From positions 1-64,000 of the forward strand of contig JAGHQL010000013.1 in the NCBI GenBank assembly GCA_020080175.1: DNA of 64,000 nucleotides. Reading direction: 5' to 3'. A program made the position numbers and the translations under genes. Positions within the stretch are counted from its first letter, which is position 1. Each line of letters begins with the position of its first letter. Positions 46,110 through 55,343 of the stretch are shown in pieces. The DNA is from Glutinoglossum americanum (taxonomy: Eukaryota; Ascomycota; Geoglossomycetes; Geoglossales; Geoglossaceae). Below the pieces are notes generated by a model, which was given only the letters and a program-made list of their open reading frames with translations, had not been told where the DNA came from and did no database searches.

Positions 46110-47860
46110 CAAGCCGCCCCGTCCTTTGGGTGCCCGCAACTAACCTCGAGGCTGTCCAACAAGAACATCAAAACATTGGTTGGCAGTTACAGATACCAGG
46201 GATAGGGAAAAGGTAGGAGATGCCATGAGGCATGTCCAAAATTGCCTCAGCTAGGAGGACGCTAGCCACAGTGGTTGGTGATACTAGACAATACTGATGA
46301 TATCAAACAGCTTGACGCCAGCTCCAAGCCAAATCGCCTAATTGACCACCTCCCGGGAAGTTCCAAAGGATCAATCGTCCCCACAACACGCAGTCGGGAA
46401 ATCAGTATAATTAACCCATGGAGATGTGATTCATGTCGCTGAGATGGGCGGGGAAGCCGCAACTCAGGTTTTAAGGAATCCACTCATTAATAAGGAGACA
46501 TTAAATGACCACAAGGCCGTGATCGGGTTTCTGGAGAATCTGGTCTCTCTCCCCGTTGCTTTAATGCAAGCAGCCACGTATATCAAAAGAGAACAACATA
46601 TCTCTTTCGGAATACTCATCTCTCCTGGACGATACAGGAAACTTTGTCACAATTCCAAGTGAAGGTTTTGAAGGTGAAGGGAGACACCGGGACAAAAGAA
46701 ATCCAGTTACAACAAACATAGCTGATATCGCTTGAACAAGCCCGTAATCACTATCCCCCTACAGCTAAATACTTATCCTTCATGTTGTGCCTCGATCCGA
46801 AAGCAATCCCGCAATCACTTTTGCCCCCCGCGCAACTGAAGATAGTGGAATCAATCGGAACTCTAAGCGGCTACTCATTCGTTACCAAGCAGCCTGCAGA
46901 TCACTCTCTCGACCTCCATCGGCTGGTACACCTTGCCATACAGAACGGGCTTAGAGCAGACTCGTTGACAGAATGGACCGCAAAGGCTGTTATGCGTTCT
47001 CCCAGATGATGTGGATCATGGAGACAGAAATGCATGGAAGCCCTACTTACCGCGCGTGCATTACGTCCCTAAGTCAGGTTTCCTAGATAGCATCAAAGAG
47101 ATACTGCCACTACTTCGGGAATTTGGTTGGTGCCTATTCCATGATGAGGCCGAACAATTGTTAATACGAGCGATCGAGGATACAAGGACTAGAGCCCCCA
47201 GAGACACTAGTCTATATGCCCCCCCTTACGCTCATATTATGGAAAGAACAGCGATCACAGGATATTAGAGAGCTAGAGGAGCGAGTACTCAAGATAAAAA
47301 AGAGTGCGAGAAGATCATTAAGATATGCTTAAAAGCATACAATTTCTTACATTAATCTACAATGATCAAGGGAAATTAAAGAGGTCGAGGAGCCTTCAGT
47401 GCGATTAATTAAGACGAGAAAGAGGATACTGGAACATCTGGATACGCTGGCAAGCATAAACGGCCTCGCATCTACGTGCCTCGACCAAGGTCGATACAGG
47501 GAGGCTGAGGAGCTATGTACGCACGTCACGGAGGTGGGAAAGAGGATATTAGGACCGGAGCATTCTAGTACTCTAATTGGCAAGAACACACCGCGTGCTT
47601 GCCAGGGGTAACGTGGACGGAAAAGGGCTGAAGAGGGGATAGGCAAGTGATAGAGATTAGAGATAATGTCTAGGTCACGACCATCCAGATACCGTTCTCA
47701 ATACAAACGGCCTTGGGCATGCATATTAGAACCAAGGCTCAGTGAGGCTGGAGACCTACAAATGCAAGATAGATATATGCACGCAAGAGTATTAGGAAAG
47801 GATCACCCGCTCACGCAACGAGGATACTTCACGTATCTATTGGAGCCCTTGTACTCTCGT
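46110..47860 (+). pseudogene. Decayed NB-ARC/TPR (STAND, NLR-like) gene
   Basis: Pieces of one gene type follow each other in order but in different frames and with several stops. The NB-ARC part has VLWVPATNLEAVQQEHQNIG, then WLVILDNTDDIKQLD (Walker B region) and LPGSSKGSIVPTTRSREISI. It continues with VIHVAEMGGEAATQVLRNPL and LENLVSLPVALMQAATYIK. A later piece (46782-47009) reads VESIGTLSGYSFVTKQPADH and then the DLHRLVHLAIQN typical of the winged helix. TPR units follow (ASTCLDQGRYREAEELCTHV, then TEVGKRILGPEHSSTL, with a weaker RVLGKDHPLTQ). Fungal NB-ARC/TPR proteins are NLR-like sensors, many linked to non-self recognition. The P-loop is not visible upstream, so the 5' end is lost or too decayed. 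Extra introns could rescue a few but not all of the stops. The host gene is judged broken. Confidence 0.75.
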
Positions 47861-48512
47861 TTTACCCCCCCGGATCTTCTACCCCCATATCTTCTAACTG
47901 GAGCATCCAGAAACGTTGGTTAGTATGAACAATCTTGCTATTATACTAAAACCCCAGAGCTACGACATGAGAAGATGGAGTTGGTGAGGGCGGTTGTTAA
48001 ATTACGGAGATGCTAGGGACGTATCATCTTCACATAGGGGAGTCAATTGGTGAATACTAATGAATTTACTGGTGTTTGGAGGAGGCTTTCGTAATTCACT
48101 TCGTTAGGACGCTCGGCGGGCTTGAGGTCGCTGGCCTGCATGAGACTATGTCTTATTCCTCGCCTTAGCTATCTAGCTAGCATAAAGAGAAGCAGGGGGC
48201 CCAAAAGCTGAAGTGTATTCTAAGATATTGGAAGTGGGGGTCATGGTGGCGTGAAGTTTTCTTCCATTTTTCATCTATCATATACTAGGTGAAAATTAAT
48301 ATGTACACCATCTTCAGCATTAATGTGCTTGCCACCCATAGAGTGACACAAGGATCAGCTAACCCACATAACAAACTCCAGTTCCCGCTAATTTCGTATA
48401 GAAGGATCGTGTCTGTTTTCCTTTATTGTAAAACTCAATTATTTGCAGCCCCATAACATTACCGATCTGCTTTTCGTTTCGGGTGATGTGTTATCCACGA
48501 TAGACCTATGGC
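47861..48512. other. Spacer between the NLR relic and the secreted protein gene
   Basis: No coding frame, RNA gene or clear repeat is seen here. It includes the 3' flank of the secreted protein gene on the minus strand. Confidence 0.4.
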
Positions 48513-48986
48513 TCATCCGTAGATCAGTCCGAAGACCGCGAGGCCGACGAAAGCGATCGCCAGACCGTTGTTCTTCAAATTGCTAGCTGTGCCAGTAAAC
48601 GGTGCAAGTGTGCCGGTAGCGTTGACGAATGGAGGCAATACAAAAGTGGCCGCGGCTGTATCGGCCGGCATTGACACTGTTATGGTGCTGAAGCCCGGTT
48701 CTGGGTTGTCGCGTGTTAATAGGTATAGAGATGAATGCAAGCAGGATTGAATGAAGAACCAAGACTCACGATTTGAGGCCACATTGGCAGCAGACGTAGC
48801 CGTGACAGCGGGCGTAGCCGTGACAGCGGCCGTGGCCGTAGCTACGGCCGTATCCGGGGGTGGAGAAACCACACCGAATGGTGGAAGAGTGAAGGTTTCG
48901 ACAAGCGTTCCAACAGTTACAGTGTAAACTTGAGCGAAAGTCAAGGCTGGCAATAGAGCCAATGCGAATGCGAATATGGCCAACAT
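48513..48986 (-). CDS. Small secreted, probably GPI-anchored protein
   Basis: Exon 1 is 48986-48770 and exon 2 is 48700-48513, with a 69-bp intron (GTGAGT...CCCAG, phase 1). The product is 134 residues. Residues 1-18 (MLAIFAFALALLPALTFA) are a clear signal peptide. The mature part has two related halves, one before and one after the intron: VYTVTVGTLVETFTLPPF and FSTITVSMPADTAAATFVLPPF. An Ala/Thr-rich linker (ATATAAVTATPAVTATSAAN) joins them and suits O-glycosylation. The C-terminus (NNGLAIAFVGLAVFGLIYG) is hydrophobic and follows small residues, as in GPI-anchored cell-wall proteins. The intron has no in-frame stop, so an unspliced reading is possible but gives a less regular protein. Function is unknown. 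Confidence 0.75.
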   Translation of the reverse strand: MLAIFAFALALLPALTFAQVYTVTVGTLVETFTLPPFGVVSPPPDTAVATATAAVTATPAVTATSAANVASNRESWFFIQSCLHSSLYLLTRDNPEPGFSTITVSMPADTAAATFVLPPFVNATGTLAPFTGTASNLKNNGLAIAFVGLAVFGLIYG

Positions 48987-50860
48987 ATTGAATATGGAAT
49001 TGATAGGTTGAAAACGTAAGGTAGAGGTACTTATGGAGCGAAGGAATGGAAGCAGGAATCTAATGGGGGGGTATCGTAGAGATTGATATATTGATGGGAC
49101 GTAGTAGCAGCTAGGTGGACCCTAAATGACGAGGTTGGAAATGCAAGAACAGCTTGCGAGGCTGCGAGTGATGCGAGTGATGCGAGTGATGCGAGTGATG
49201 CGAGTGATGCGAGTCGAAAACACTACATCATTGGCATGAACTCTTATCCGGCCAAGAAACACTTGAAGCAGTTCCAATGGATAAATCAGAACCGAAGACT
49301 GCATCGAGCCAATCAACTTGAGCTCTTAATCCAGTTTTCCGGGACCAAGGAAAGCTGAACAGCGCACCGCGACAATCGATGGAGGTTGGCTGGCATAGAC
49401 CCAGCCTCCTGCCATTTTTGCCTCACCTGCAATCACCATATCGTCATAGTTCCGAAGCGGGGAAAAAAAAAAAAGGCCAGAAAACCAAACCAACGAAAAA
49501 AGAACCCAAGGGTGTATCCTTGGTAACGAAACCCTTGTTCCCGCCCTCCGTAAATGCGAACCAACTAGCGCAGAGCAGGATACGAGTAGGATGGGGGATG
49601 GGGAGCTTTGGGCTCCAAACCAAACTTGCCCGTGGCAACCGAAGGCGGGGGACGCGAGCGAGATCGCCAAGCTCGGCACAGATCCCCGTCGGTGCATGGG
49701 ATACACAAAATAGCCCGCGCCTACGTAGTGCGTGGTCGCCCACCACCGTAGAAGGTACCACGGCATATAACGTTAGTATCGTGGAGCGAAACCGGTGCAG
49801 CCTCGCCCCGGTGGTTTCCCCTACAGCAGCGTGACTTCAGAATGCCGACTGCCCTTTTCTCTGGGCGCATCTAGACTAGCGATTGTCTCAGTCCGCGCCA
49901 GCTAACATTATGTACCATCCTCCGGTGGTATCGCAAGGCACCCAATCAGTTTTCGATGGCAGTCCGGCGGGTGCGGGGCCGGATTACGACGACTCTGCCT
50001 GACGGAGTCTGGCTGCTCGATTCTGCATGACCGGTTGTGTCCCGGCCAAAAGAGGGATGGGCCGTCATGTCTTCGTGCATAGCAAGACAAATGCTGAGAA
50101 CTCTATCTGCGAGCTGAGCTGCGCATGCTGTTTCACTTCAGGTGCTACAAGGCCGTTTCCGCACTTGGGCATTGCCACAACAAACCCAAAACCAGGTGCT
50201 TAAAAACCTTAACAGCCTCAATGGAGACTAGATAAAAAGCGTATTTCCCAAAAATCTCTGCTTGAGAATACCACCGGCTGTTTTTGCCTGGTTCGGCTGA
50301 TATTTCCCGTGCAGTTGAGAGTTTGCTAAGTACGACTTGAAGATAGTCTAGAGCTTATACATCAATTAATTTCTTCAATTCTCTTGTTGTTGCGCCGAGT
50401 AATGATGGTGATTTCTAGGCGCGGAAATACTTTTAACGCTTACTGTAGAGTATTCTTTATATCCACGCGATGTCGAAGCTTCTTTTAGCTGATTGTTTAC
50501 CCGCTCCCAATCGATGATATTAGCAGTTATAGTTGGTTGTTTCTTAAAACCTTGGGGGTCAATGAAACTAAATTGAAAATACGGACATGTTAGCATTAGC
50601 ACGATTGGTTTAGAAGATCTATTGTGACACGTGTTTTCATTATTGGACTGAGTGGCGATGACATTGTTTGGTGGGACCTGCTGTTGGGCCTTCATCGTCA
50701 GTGTGAGGTTATAGCACCATATCAGCCGAGGGTAGCCAGGCTCAATTGCAGTCTGACTAGTCTTCCCTATTTTTTTTTTGAAAATGATTTAACCTTCGAC
50801 TGATCTTTATCGAGCTTGGAGCTGCAAACACCCCCCACTCGTTCTCCTGAGACCTCCAAG
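48987..50860. other. Gene-poor 1.9 kb with a 9-bp repeat
   Basis: Apart from the tandem repeat at 49164-49214, no feature is clear. The ORF at 50375-50695 (-, 106 codons, ATG start) is protein-like in part (LTCPYFQFSFIDPQGFKK) but matches nothing I know. ORFs around 49326-49834 overlap on both strands and look like chance. Confidence 0.4.
49164..49214. repeat. 9-bp tandem repeat, GCGAGTGAT x 5.7
   Basis: Five perfect copies of GCGAGTGAT are followed by GCGAGT. It lies about 180 bp upstream of the secreted protein gene's start codon. Confidence 0.9.
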
Positions 50861-52693
50861 ATGATCCCTAGCGTTGATATTTTGAACACTCGTGTCCCAA
50901 GGGTTCTGTTAGCACCAGGGCCAGATGTGGATTTTGGAATGTTCGATGCGCCGTACTACGACTTTCGTCCCAGCGCGCGCCAGGGGAAGAAAGTGATTAG
51001 TACTTGGATCGATAACGATGAAAGTGGCACGTATGACCCGGAGAGCAAAAAAGAAGTCACCTCACTGCCGAAACGAAGTCGTGAAAGCCCAAACGAAGTC
51101 GACAAAGTCCACGGTGATAGCCAGCCAAAGAAACCAAGACCCAATTCATGGTTACGTGGTCGGCAGCAAGGGGAGTCACTTGTAGTCTCTCTTGACCTCA
51201 AGTCCGACAGAGGGAAAGCGATACTTGGCACCTACACTGACAGCCCAGGTAGCCAACGTAAAAGACCCGGCAGTCCATATAAAGAGCCTTGGGGGACCCC
51301 AGGGGCCGAGGTGCCGTCGCATCTTACTCCGTTAACAATTCGGCCATATTCAGCCAGAACCCGCAGGCCGTCAGGGGAATTTGCGAACCTATCTTCCAGC
51401 TTAACAATTTCCGAGCTCTCGAAAACAACTTCAGCGCTCGACCTCTCAGACTCCTCCCTTGGCCACCCCGAAGCAAGGAGCTGCAGACCGTGCTTCGAGC
51501 TAGGTATCCCATGCCCCCTCCTGGAAGATGGCTCGACTTATCCCTGCAGTAACTGTGTGGAGGATGATTGTGACTGCGAGTTGGTCTTGCCTCCGGTGAA
51601 GAAACGAGCATGCGAGAATTGTCGGAGGTCTAGAGTCAAGTGCTCATACCGTGAAGGGGAGGACCATAGTCTCCCATGCGGGAACTGTCAGCATAGAGGC
51701 CAAAAATGTGTCGCCGGTCCGAAATATGGCAAGGAAAGGCTACCATCAGGGGCTGCTAGGTTTAAGCCCACTCTTGAGCGGCCTTTCCTTGCCTGCATGC
51801 CATGTCGGAAAGAGAAAAAATGGTGCTCTTTGAGAGCAGCGGAGGCAGAGCCGCCTTGCAATAACTGCGTCCGAAATGGGCAAAAATGCGGTTTTGAAAG
51901 GGTGGAAAAGTATAAAGATCAAGTAGGTCGACGGGAGATCAAAGGCCGAAGGACGAGGAATTCTCCCGAAACTCCGATAACAACTCCAATTCCAGATGCA
52001 TCCAGAAAATGTGGGGTCAGAATGACTATCAAAACAGCTTTCGCCCATCCAATCACCTTCAATCACATCCCGGCTAAAGATGGATCTGTCCCTTGTCATT
52101 GGTGCGATGCAGCAGCGTTCGGTATCATGGGCATTGGGGAGGTACACGCTGAAGTCATCAACTGGCAGGACGGGCAAGGATATACTGAGGTGTCAGGGGG
52201 GCACGTTGGTAGAGGAGCAGAACCAAGTAGAATGTGCAGCCTCTGCACGATGGACAGGATGTTGATTTGCACTTGCGAAGACCATATAATGCACCCCTTG
52301 CCCGGCCGGGACCCGGAAGACTTCGATTCTAGGGCTGCCCTTCGGGAGTTATTATCGGACCGAGGTTTGCAAGGGGTCAGCCGTAGCCTTTGGTGTTCGA
52401 TCTGCCCATCTCCCGCATTCTTCGAGTGTTGCACCCCTCAGGAGCTCGACCTGCCGAGCGGAGAGATGGGTCAAGCTCCCGCCACCGCTTCTGGATGCGG
52501 TTTGCTTCTCTGTGAGACATGCGAGCCGTTACTGGCGAGAAAGTATAAAGGCGACTTGCAAGCCATGATTTCTGACGCCGAATCTAACTCGCACAACTTT
52601 CCTGCGGGTTTGCGGGCAGATGTAAGCTTCCTCTCGGATGATGGAGAACTCATGCGAAGGATGAGGGCCAACGCCATGACCGTGGAGGCCTAG
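50861..52693 (+). CDS. Protein with three tandem Zn2Cys6 clusters and a Cys-rich C-terminus
   Basis: The first ATG in the frame is 50861 (the frame upstream opens only with TTG), giving 610 residues. The N-terminal ~200 residues are disordered and basic, with possible nuclear signals (LPKRSRES, QPKKPRP). Three zinc clusters follow in series: C208-C239 (C-x2-C-x6-C-x10-C-x2-C), C251-C283 (ACENCRRSRVKCSYREG, then CGNCQHRGQKC) and C312-C343 (ACMPCRKEKKWCSL, then CNNCVRNGQKC). The second and third have perfect six-Cys spacing. The first departs from it only at the end, where VEDDCDC gives two candidate last cysteines and the usual basic residues after the second Cys are missing. The C-terminal half lacks the fungal TF regulatory domain but has CxxC pairs (HWCDA, MCSLC, WCSIC, CETC), perhaps another metal-binding domain. 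DNA binding is likely for clusters 2 and 3, by family knowledge. Confidence 0.8.
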   Translation: MIPSVDILNTRVPRVLLAPGPDVDFGMFDAPYYDFRPSARQGKKVISTWIDNDESGTYDPESKKEVTSLPKRSRESPNEVDKVHGDSQPKKPRPNSWLRGRQQGESLVVSLDLKSDRGKAILGTYTDSPGSQRKRPGSPYKEPWGTPGAEVPSHLTPLTIRPYSARTRRPSGEFANLSSSLTISELSKTTSALDLSDSSLGHPEARSCRPCFELGIPCPLLEDGSTYPCSNCVEDDCDCELVLPPVKKRACENCRRSRVKCSYREGEDHSLPCGNCQHRGQKCVAGPKYGKERLPSGAARFKPTLERPFLACMPCRKEKKWCSLRAAEAEPPCNNCVRNGQKCGFERVEKYKDQVGRREIKGRRTRNSPETPITTPIPDASRKCGVRMTIKTAFAHPITFNHIPAKDGSVPCHWCDAAAFGIMGIGEVHAEVINWQDGQGYTEVSGGHVGRGAEPSRMCSLCTMDRMLICTCEDHIMHPLPGRDPEDFDSRAALRELLSDRGLQGVSRSLWCSICPSPAFFECCTPQELDLPSGEMGQAPATASGCGLLLCETCEPLLARKYKGDLQAMISDAESNSHNFPAGLRADVSFLSDDGELMRRMRANAMTVEA

Positions 52694-53096
52694 GGGGGGA
52701 GGAAAATCAAGTACACTTTTGAGAGGACTCCACCGATGAATGCCTTAGGGATTCTGGGCAATCTGCGCGGCGGCAAGATTCTGCATTTTCTAGAGCTCTA
52801 CAGTACCCCCTGAGAGCTTATCGTAGGCTCTAGAGTGAAGCTTTCTACGATTGTATTGTTGGTATTTACAAAAAGCTGCGATTTTTGCCTGGGCAACTGC
52901 GATCAGGATTTAGCTCAGTTTCGATCTCTGGGCTCAGATATATAATGTTGGTGGTCCCTCCTACAGTTAGAAATAAAACCTTTTCCCAACAAGCCTTCTT
53001 AACTACCAATAATACATCCACAATAACATGCAGCGACAGCAATTGACACAGATATTAGTCTACTTTTCTAAACCCCCTAGACGAGTAACATGCTTT
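52694..53096. other. Convergent spacer, no gene
   Basis: About 400 bp of 3' flanks for the zinc-cluster gene and TSC13. No coding frame or repeat is seen. Confidence 0.4.
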
Positions 53097-54119
53097 CTAA
53101 AATAGCCCAGGGATCATGCTATATCTCTTCTTCCTGTACTTTCCTGGAAAATCTTTGCGATACTTAATCTCTTTCTTCTTTGCCCACAATGCCATCTGCA
53201 CCACTGCAGTTAGAAGGAGAACACCGGTGCTCAAACTCCATGTCACAAGCCAAATGGCGACCCAGGCAAGAGTCTCAAAAAGGTAGTTAGGGCATGTTAC
53301 AAGTCCAAAGCCAAATCCTGTGGGGATCCCACGCTTAGTTGAACCCGGGCTACGTAGATTACGTAGAGTTAGGTGGGTGGAGAAGCTACAGGCTTGCGAG
53401 GTGATGTATAACGCCACCGCCGGATAGGTAATTGCGGGATTCGATGGTCGAGCAGCTGGAGAACTTGGGGCGTAAATCCAGTATGCGATGTTTACACCGG
53501 CCAAGGCCCAGTAGTGGAAGGAATTTTTGAAGATATTGAATATGGGCATCGTTGCAAGCGAGAATCTGTGGACGAACAGAGTCTCGAGTTCGCGTTTGAG
53601 GAAGTGAACTGTTATGAGGATAAGAGACAGCGTCTGCAGCTCTGATGGAGGCTCATTTGTATTGTAGATGTAAGGACGAAGAAAGTAGACGAGAGGGTGA
53701 ATAAGGAGGGGTCCAATGTATTCGATAATAAAGGCGGTACGCCATACTATTTGAGGACCTGGGGAGGGCTGTCAGTCATTGCCTGGCTCTTGCATCTAAG
53801 ACTGGCATACCGAGGTCCTTCACATAGATCACGCTCTGTTCTCGCAGACCTGTGTGATCAATTGTGATGTCTTTTGAGTTGAGAATATAGCTCCCGTCGA
53901 TCCCTTTGGTTATTCGCAGGCGGTGGAGGGGAAAGCGGGATTTCGATGAGAGAGCTTGGTAAAGCTCTGCAGATGATCCCCCTTGAGCTATTTCGATTTC
54001 CTCTGGTAAGCCTTTGATAGGTTTGCCTACAAAACCGGGTCAATCGCTAATTAGGGGGTACGGGGGCAAGTGGCTGTACCTCGAGGTTTGACCGACAAGG
54101 TGATGATGTTGGACGTCAT
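53097..54119 (-). CDS. TSC13: Very-long-chain enoyl-CoA reductase
   Basis: Three exons: 54119-54080, 54026-53811 and 53758-53097, giving 305 residues, close to yeast Tsc13 (310). The N-terminus MTSNIITLSVKPRG leads into a ubiquitin-like region (LPEEIEIAQGGSSAELYQAL). The membrane part has the family landmarks VKDLGPQIVWRTAFIIEYIGP, HFLKRELETLFVHRFS (an HxxKRxxExxFVHR-type motif), FKNSFHYWALAG and GFGLVTCPNYLFETLAW. It ends KYRKDFPGKYRKKRYSMIPGLF. The enzyme sits in the ER membrane and carries out the last reduction of each very-long-chain fatty acid elongation cycle, using NADPH. Conserved Lys, Arg, His and Tyr residues are all present, so it should be active. Introns are 53 and 52 bp. Confidence 0.93.
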
Positions 54120-55343
54120 TCCTACAAAACAGCTGGGTCGACTGTCTCTACCTCTCTCTCTCTCTACTCTGTCCCAAGCAACCTCAATTCGGTCTTTCGG
54201 GTTGGCCGCGTTTTCCTGGGTGGTTTCGAGCAGCTTGTGTAAGAACCGAACTAGCTCCACAAATCCTTATTGCACGGATCATCCCGGGGATCTCAATTAG
54301 GCATCGGCAGAAACGAAGTGTGGATTGGGAAATCCACACCCGCCCTTGGCTTCCTTGGCTTCCTTGGACTATTCTTCCTGAAGAGAAGTACTACATCCTA
54401 TAATGTGAAGTACTTCCACAGAAGTGTATGCGATATTATACTCTCATATGTACAGATACATATATAAATTACATCCACACGATAGAAACAGATTTGTTTT
54501 ATTTTGCCTCACAGGACCTTTTTGGTCGGCTGGACTTTATCCGCCGCACTTCTGGATCGCTTCGTTTCGTTTGGAGGCATCGATCCCTATAGGCCGAGAC
54601 CACCGGGTTCGGGCACTTGCAGGGCGGGGACCCTGGAGAGCTGCATGATGCTGATCCCGCAAAGCTGCATATATTGGTCTCCGAAGAGAAAAATTACCTC
54701 TCTAGCTCAATTGAGAGGGGAGCAGCACGAGGCTTCCAAATGAAGCTTTTCCACTGACGCTCTTTACTGTTTTCAAACCCTGTATATATGTACGTTGACC
54801 ACTGCTCCGCATCTGCAGCTCCCATCCAACCGACCATTCGGCCTATGATGGGTGGTTTGTGGCTTGCTGAACATTCAACAACCCCGGCAATTTGGGTCTG
54901 GCGATGTCGATACCACACTCACGACTATGTCTGCCCCCATCTTCATTTGCTGGTTGCGACCGAGTTGCAGCCCTTTTGCATATAAAAGGCAGCCATATCT
55001 TGATATGGTTAGAGAGTGGATGCGTTGCTTCGAGCTGTGTAACAATCTTCAGCTTTGGGATCAAAGATCTGCCGCACGAAGACGCAAGGGAACACTAGTC
55101 TACGAAACACGAATCACCGTTAGTTCATTTCATTCCGCTGGTTTGTTTGCATTCTGTCATGCACCCTCGCTTTGCCAATGCGAGGTTAATTGATAGCTTA
55201 TGAAATGGCTATCTCCTCCCCCTCTTCACAACCCCCTTCTCTCCCTTACCCCTCTGGATTCCCCGGGAGCTTACCTTTCCGCCCCCTAGACCCACTTTGA
55301 TTCAACACACTGGCATAGATCTATATCAATTGGATAGGACAGG
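54120..55343. promoter_or_regulatory. 1.2-kb divergent spacer (TSC13 / Ppo)
   Basis: The spacer has a CT run near 54150-54170 and three near-copies of CCTTGGCTT at 54344-54370. It also has a short palindromic stretch, GGATTGGGAAATCC, near 54322. Ppo 5' leader sequence probably lies at its right end. No gene is supported. Confidence 0.45.

Noticed and set aside
49326-49834. Overlapping ORFs on both strands
   Set aside because: Mutually antisense frames of similar length with biased composition. No recognisable product.
50375-50695. 106-codon minus-strand ORF with ATG
   Set aside because: It is partly protein-like, but there is no family match and no splice or context support. Kept only as a note in the spacer entry.
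50816-50860. Earlier start for the triple zinc-cluster protein
   Set aside because: The first codon of the longer frame is TTG. The first ATG is at 50861, though an upstream exon cannot be excluded.
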